Shown: one piece after another, positions 60,880 through 64,000 of the stretch
Numbering within the stretch: position 1 is the first letter of the stretch
Layout of the letters: each line of letters opens with the position of its first letter
Assembly (NCBI GenBank): GCA_019416685.1
Contig: DXWV01000109.1
Span: 15,952-79,951 of the forward strand
Direction: 5' to 3'
From: Bacteroides sp.
Lineage (GTDB): Bacteria > Bacteroidota > Bacteroidia > Bacteroidales > Bacteroidaceae
DNA: 64,000 nt
Notes under the pieces: model-generated
Database searches by the model: none
What the model saw: only the letters and a program-made list of their open reading frames with translations
Told to the model about the DNA's origin: nothing
Program-made: the position numbers and the translations under genes

Positions 60880-62457
60880 ATGAACTCCATAAAACCACGT
60901 ATCACTAAGCTTCTCAATGCCCTCAACGAAGGTGTGTTTGAAAAAGAACACACCATAGCCCTTTCCCTTCTGGCAGCCATTGCCGGAGAAAGTATCTTTC
61001 TGTTAGGTCCTCCGGGAGTTGCCAAGAGCTTAGTAGCCCGAAGACTTAAATATGCATTCAAAGAAAACAGTGCATTTGAGTATCTGATGTCCAGATTTAG
61101 CACACCGGATGAGATATTCGGTCCGGTTTCCATCTCTAAGCTGAAAGATGAAGACACCTACGAACGAATTACGGAAGGGTACCTGCCTACGGCCTCGGTA
61201 GTCTTTCTGGATGAAATATGGAAAGCCGGCCCGGCAATTCAGAACTCTTTGCTGACCGTTATCAATGAAAAGATATACCGTAACGGGCAGTTCACAGTAA
61301 AAGTCCCCCTGAAAGTATTGATTGCGGCTTCTAACGAATTACCTGCCAAAGGAGAAGGGCTGGAAGCTCTCTATGACCGCTTTCTGATCCGGCAGTTCGT
61401 GGGATGTATTGAACAGGAGTTTGCTTTCGATCGCATGATTGCTTCTACACGGGACACAGAGCCTTGCATTCCGGAGAAACTGACAATCAGTCCTAAAGAA
61501 TACTCGGCCTTGCAGGAGGAAGCGGAAAAAGTAACATTACATTATACCTTCTTTGAACTGATACATACCATCAAACGAACCGTAGAACAGTATAATACAC
61601 AACGGGAGGCAAATCTTTCTCCTATTTATATATCAGACCGCCGCTGGAAGAAAATGGTTGGGTTGCTACGCACTTCGGCCTATCTGAACGAATCATCAAC
61701 AGTCTGCTTTGCCGATTGCCTGCTAATCCCCTATTGCATCTGGGACGAGGTAAACCAATTTCCTATTGCCGAAGATATTGTACAGCGGGCCATCACTGAT
61801 AGTATCAACACCTATCTGTTAGGCGAAAAACAGCTGGAACAAAAACTGGATGCACTCAAAGAAGATATGAAAGCAGAACACAGTCTGCGAGAAATCAGCG
61901 ACCCTGCTATTCAGGTGGTAGATACTTTCTATCATCGCATCGAAGGATATCGCATTGCCGGAAACCTGCTTATGTTTGCGTCCGACTATCAGAGTCTGAA
62001 GAAAGACAGCAACCGCCTGTTTTATATCCAGCAGGATAAATTCCGTCCGGTAAACAAAGTACTGAAGGTATATGATTTTGTAAAAAACCGCAGTATCGCT
62101 CAGAAAGATATTTATTCCCTGCGGAAAGGAAACCGTTCCGTGTTTGTCAATAACCAGGAGTATCCGCTACTCTGCTATGACGATTGTGCTCCATTACCCG
62201 AACAGAATGAAGATGCGAGTACCCCCTTTGAGTTCCGGTTGCAAGAGGTAATAGATTTACTGCATAACATGGAAACCGAATTCAAAAAACTATCCGACCG
62301 GGAAAACGAATATGCCAAGGAGCACCTCTTTCTGAGCGCCAAACAAAAAGGGGATCTGAAACGAATCCTGAATGGTACAGCCCATATCATTGAAAATTAC
62401 CGGAACGAGTTGCGAATCATTGCCCATGCCCATGAACAAGAGAACAGGGACTATTAG
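60880..62457 (+). CDS. ravA: MoxR-family AAA+ ATPase RavA
   Basis: A 525-residue protein. Walker A is LLGPPGVAKSLVARRL, the MoxR segment FSTPDEIFGPVSISKLKDED follows, Walker B is SVVFLDEIWKAGPAIQNSLL and sensor-1 is LIAASNELPAKGEGLEALYD. The C-terminal third is the longer RavA-specific region. RavA works with the VWA protein ViaA, encoded next with overlap. In E. coli the pair affects Fe-S metabolism and respiratory complexes in the inner membrane. The role in Bacteroides is not established. Confidence 0.93.
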   Translation: MNSIKPRITKLLNALNEGVFEKEHTIALSLLAAIAGESIFLLGPPGVAKSLVARRLKYAFKENSAFEYLMSRFSTPDEIFGPVSISKLKDEDTYERITEGYLPTASVVFLDEIWKAGPAIQNSLLTVINEKIYRNGQFTVKVPLKVLIAASNELPAKGEGLEALYDRFLIRQFVGCIEQEFAFDRMIASTRDTEPCIPEKLTISPKEYSALQEEAEKVTLHYTFFELIHTIKRTVEQYNTQREANLSPIYISDRRWKKMVGLLRTSAYLNESSTVCFADCLLIPYCIWDEVNQFPIAEDIVQRAITDSINTYLLGEKQLEQKLDALKEDMKAEHSLREISDPAIQVVDTFYHRIEGYRIAGNLLMFASDYQSLKKDSNRLFYIQQDKFRPVNKVLKVYDFVKNRSIAQKDIYSLRKGNRSVFVNNQEYPLLCYDDCAPLPEQNEDASTPFEFRLQEVIDLLHNMETEFKKLSDRENEYAKEHLFLSAKQKGDLKRILNGTAHIIENYRNELRIIAHAHEQENRDY

Positions 62458-63838
62458 GTTGAAAGAACTGCAAGACAGGTATTATGACCGTTTGCAGGAT
62501 ATTGCCTACGAGGTATATGATGAGCAGTTGCACAACCTCATCATCAAGCCCGAAGAACTGGATACCGACATCCGGCAATACTTTCGTCATACCCTGCCCT
62601 CTCTGCAAGAATTTTATTCAAGGTATGCCAGTCAATGGGAGTATTTTCATGAAACGGATGAAGCTTCGGATACAAAGTTTCTACGTTTTCTGGAAAATAG
62701 TGCCTATCCACTTTCCATGAAGTATAACCTGGTAGATCTCAATGTGAAATACTATCTGGAACGATTTCATGCCCTCAAACCCCGTTCTAAAGAGTGGAAA
62801 GCATTACGAACGCTTTTCTTCGACAAATGGCACCAATTGTTATCCAACAATGAGTTCAATTACCAGATGGAACATATCAACCGCCTGTGCGAAGAGTTTT
62901 ACCGCCTGCAATTATCGCTCTCTAAGAATCTGCCTGTCCGGGGAGGTTCCCGGTTGGTATGGTTGCTCCGAAACCATAAACAAATAGCGGAACAGATATT
63001 GGAATATGATGAGACAATCAAAAAGACTCCTGCCATACAAGAGTTAATTGAGATGCTGGGTAAACGACACCAAGGTATACAGAAACGTTTTAAGATGACA
63101 GCCGGAATCCATAAGGAACAGATCATCACTCACTCTACCCGGAGTGACATTACCGGCATTTGTGAAGGTAATGATCTGAACAGCCTGTTACCTATTGAAT
63201 ATTGCTATCTGGCCGAAAAAGCCCTGCAACCTGTTTTCTTTGAACGATATGCCGAGAAAAAGCTTCAAATGATTGATTATGCCTCACGTGAGTTACGGGC
63301 CATGGATGATAAAAAGATGCCGGGTAACCAGGTTTCCGAGGAAGCTGAAGGTCCCTTTATTGTTTGTATTGACACCTCCGGATCAATGGCAGGAAAAAGA
63401 GAAAAACTGGCCAAATCGACTCTGCTCGCTATAGCCGAACTAACGGAAAAACAACATCGCAAATGTTATATCATAATCTTCTCTGACGATGTGGAATGTA
63501 TCGAAATAACTGACTTAGGAAGCAGTTTCGATCGTCTGGTAGATTTCCTATGTCAATCCTTCCATGGAGGTACAGATATTACTCCTGCTATAGCTCATAC
63601 AATCCGAATGATTGAAACACAAGGATACCAGGAGGCAGATATGGTGATGATATCTGACTTTGAGATGATGCCAATAGATAAAGAATTATCAACCCACATC
63701 CGACATATAAAAGAGAATCAAACAAAAATATATGCCCTCTCTATGGGAGAAGAACCCAAACAAAGCTACCTGGATATTTGCGATAAATACTGGGAGGTGC
63801 TTCCCGCACGGGGAGGTACGCCAGGCGATGGGAAATGA
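62432..63838 (+). CDS. viaA: VWA-domain protein ViaA
   Basis: About 468 residues from the ATG at 62432, which overlaps the end of ravA by 26 bases; the frame is open further upstream, but only inside ravA. The N-terminal two thirds are helical. The last 180 residues form a von Willebrand A domain with the MIDAS motif FIVCIDTSGSMAGKREKLAK, the threonine of FHGGTDITPAI and the aspartate of MVMISDFEMM. It is the metal-binding partner of RavA. Confidence 0.92.
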   Translation: MNKRTGTIRLKELQDRYYDRLQDIAYEVYDEQLHNLIIKPEELDTDIRQYFRHTLPSLQEFYSRYASQWEYFHETDEASDTKFLRFLENSAYPLSMKYNLVDLNVKYYLERFHALKPRSKEWKALRTLFFDKWHQLLSNNEFNYQMEHINRLCEEFYRLQLSLSKNLPVRGGSRLVWLLRNHKQIAEQILEYDETIKKTPAIQELIEMLGKRHQGIQKRFKMTAGIHKEQIITHSTRSDITGICEGNDLNSLLPIEYCYLAEKALQPVFFERYAEKKLQMIDYASRELRAMDDKKMPGNQVSEEAEGPFIVCIDTSGSMAGKREKLAKSTLLAIAELTEKQHRKCYIIIFSDDVECIEITDLGSSFDRLVDFLCQSFHGGTDITPAIAHTIRMIETQGYQEADMVMISDFEMMPIDKELSTHIRHIKENQTKIYALSMGEEPKQSYLDICDKYWEVLPARGGTPGDGK

Positions 63839-63920
63839 ATAAAATTATGTATAAAAAAAAGGGAAAACGATGATATATTTATTAAAACATGTTATATAAC
63901 AGAAGATTTTTCTTGGTTAA

Positions 63921-63951
63921 TTTGCAAATATGAAAAAAGTCCGTACCTTTG
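63921..63951 (+). promoter_or_regulatory. Full -33/-7 promoter at the window end
   Basis: TTTG (63921-63924), 19 bases, then TACCTTTG (63944-63951). This is the complete Bacteroides housekeeping promoter. The leader begins near 63957 and continues past the window; the gene it serves is not visible. Confidence 0.8.
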
Positions 63952-64000
63952 CAATGTGTTTTTCATAGTATTAGATTTAAGGTTAACAAAGGTTGGAGCA

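Overview
The window is chromosomal DNA from a gut-type Bacteroides (order Bacteroidales). The evidence is direct: most gene starts are preceded by the phylum-specific -7 element TAnnTTTG (one at 63921-63951 has the complete TTTG-N19-TAnnTTTG form), and the gene content is typical, with a TonB-dependent receptor carrying an STN domain, a FecR/ECF sigma pair, DUF5686, DUF4251, DUF5103 and DUF4492 proteins, a GH110 galactosidase and a cydAB oxidase. I see no prophage, integrase, transposase, rRNA, tRNA or CRISPR array. The species cannot be fixed from the sequence alone.

Layout. 1-2070: 5' part of pckA and a divergent LysR regulator. 2071-7582: a loose, AT-rich stretch of small accessory genes (orphan PD-(D/E)XK-like nuclease, flavodoxin-type reductase, DUF3795, AraC regulator, an HMA-like small protein, a DUF2867 protein, a zinc-ribbon protein) with an apparent internally deleted Fe-S gene. 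7583-8314: a non-coding region with competing hairpins and a 23-bp-periodic repeat array. 8315-13435: an iron-stress-like signalling cassette in the order ECF sigma, beta-barrel protein, FecR, TonB receptor. 13593-34803: housekeeping and envelope genes (EamA and MATE transporters, OmpA lipoprotein, mtgA, DUF5103, a carboxyltransferase, ECF sigma, lemA/M48 protease, M16 protease, TRIC channel, an epimerase-like protein, GT2, DUF5686, rarA, a 2-hydroxyacid dehydrogenase). 34804-38558: repeat-rich gap, then cydB, cydA and DUF4492. 38714-46463: an ABC operon of three paralogous MacB/FtsX-type permeases and one ATPase. 46851-51077: a calcineurin-like lipoprotein and outer-membrane protein pair, then an NtrC-type response regulator and its histidine kinase. 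51156-53656: an HcpR-like Crp/Fnr regulator and hcp. 53944-59238: cation/proton antiporter, GH110 alpha-1,3-galactosidase and an acyl-CoA ligase. 59323-63838: a HipA-like kinase/DUF3037 pair and ravA/viaA.

How parts fit together. The ABC operon is preceded by a good sigma-54 -24/-12 promoter (46631-46649) with two tandem dyads about 90-110 bp upstream of its predicted start. The NtrC-type regulator and kinase are encoded close by, so the permeases are the probable targets of that two-component system. The HcpR-like regulator has a dyad TGTAAC-N4-GTTACA placed at about -43 of the hcp promoter, pointing to a local nitrosative/anaerobic switch.

The most unusual features are non-coding. A 23-bp-periodic TACGTA array occurs twice, 52 kb apart, with unit-to-unit similarity between the two sites. 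A family of long imperfect palindromes with simple-repeat arms and a shared core (CCATGCGG...AGCGCAGCC) sits exactly on the stop codons of several genes. Coding oddities include a carboxyltransferase whose biotin-carrier domain lacks the biotinylated lysine motif and a UDP-GlcNAc-2-epimerase-like protein lacking key catalytic residues.
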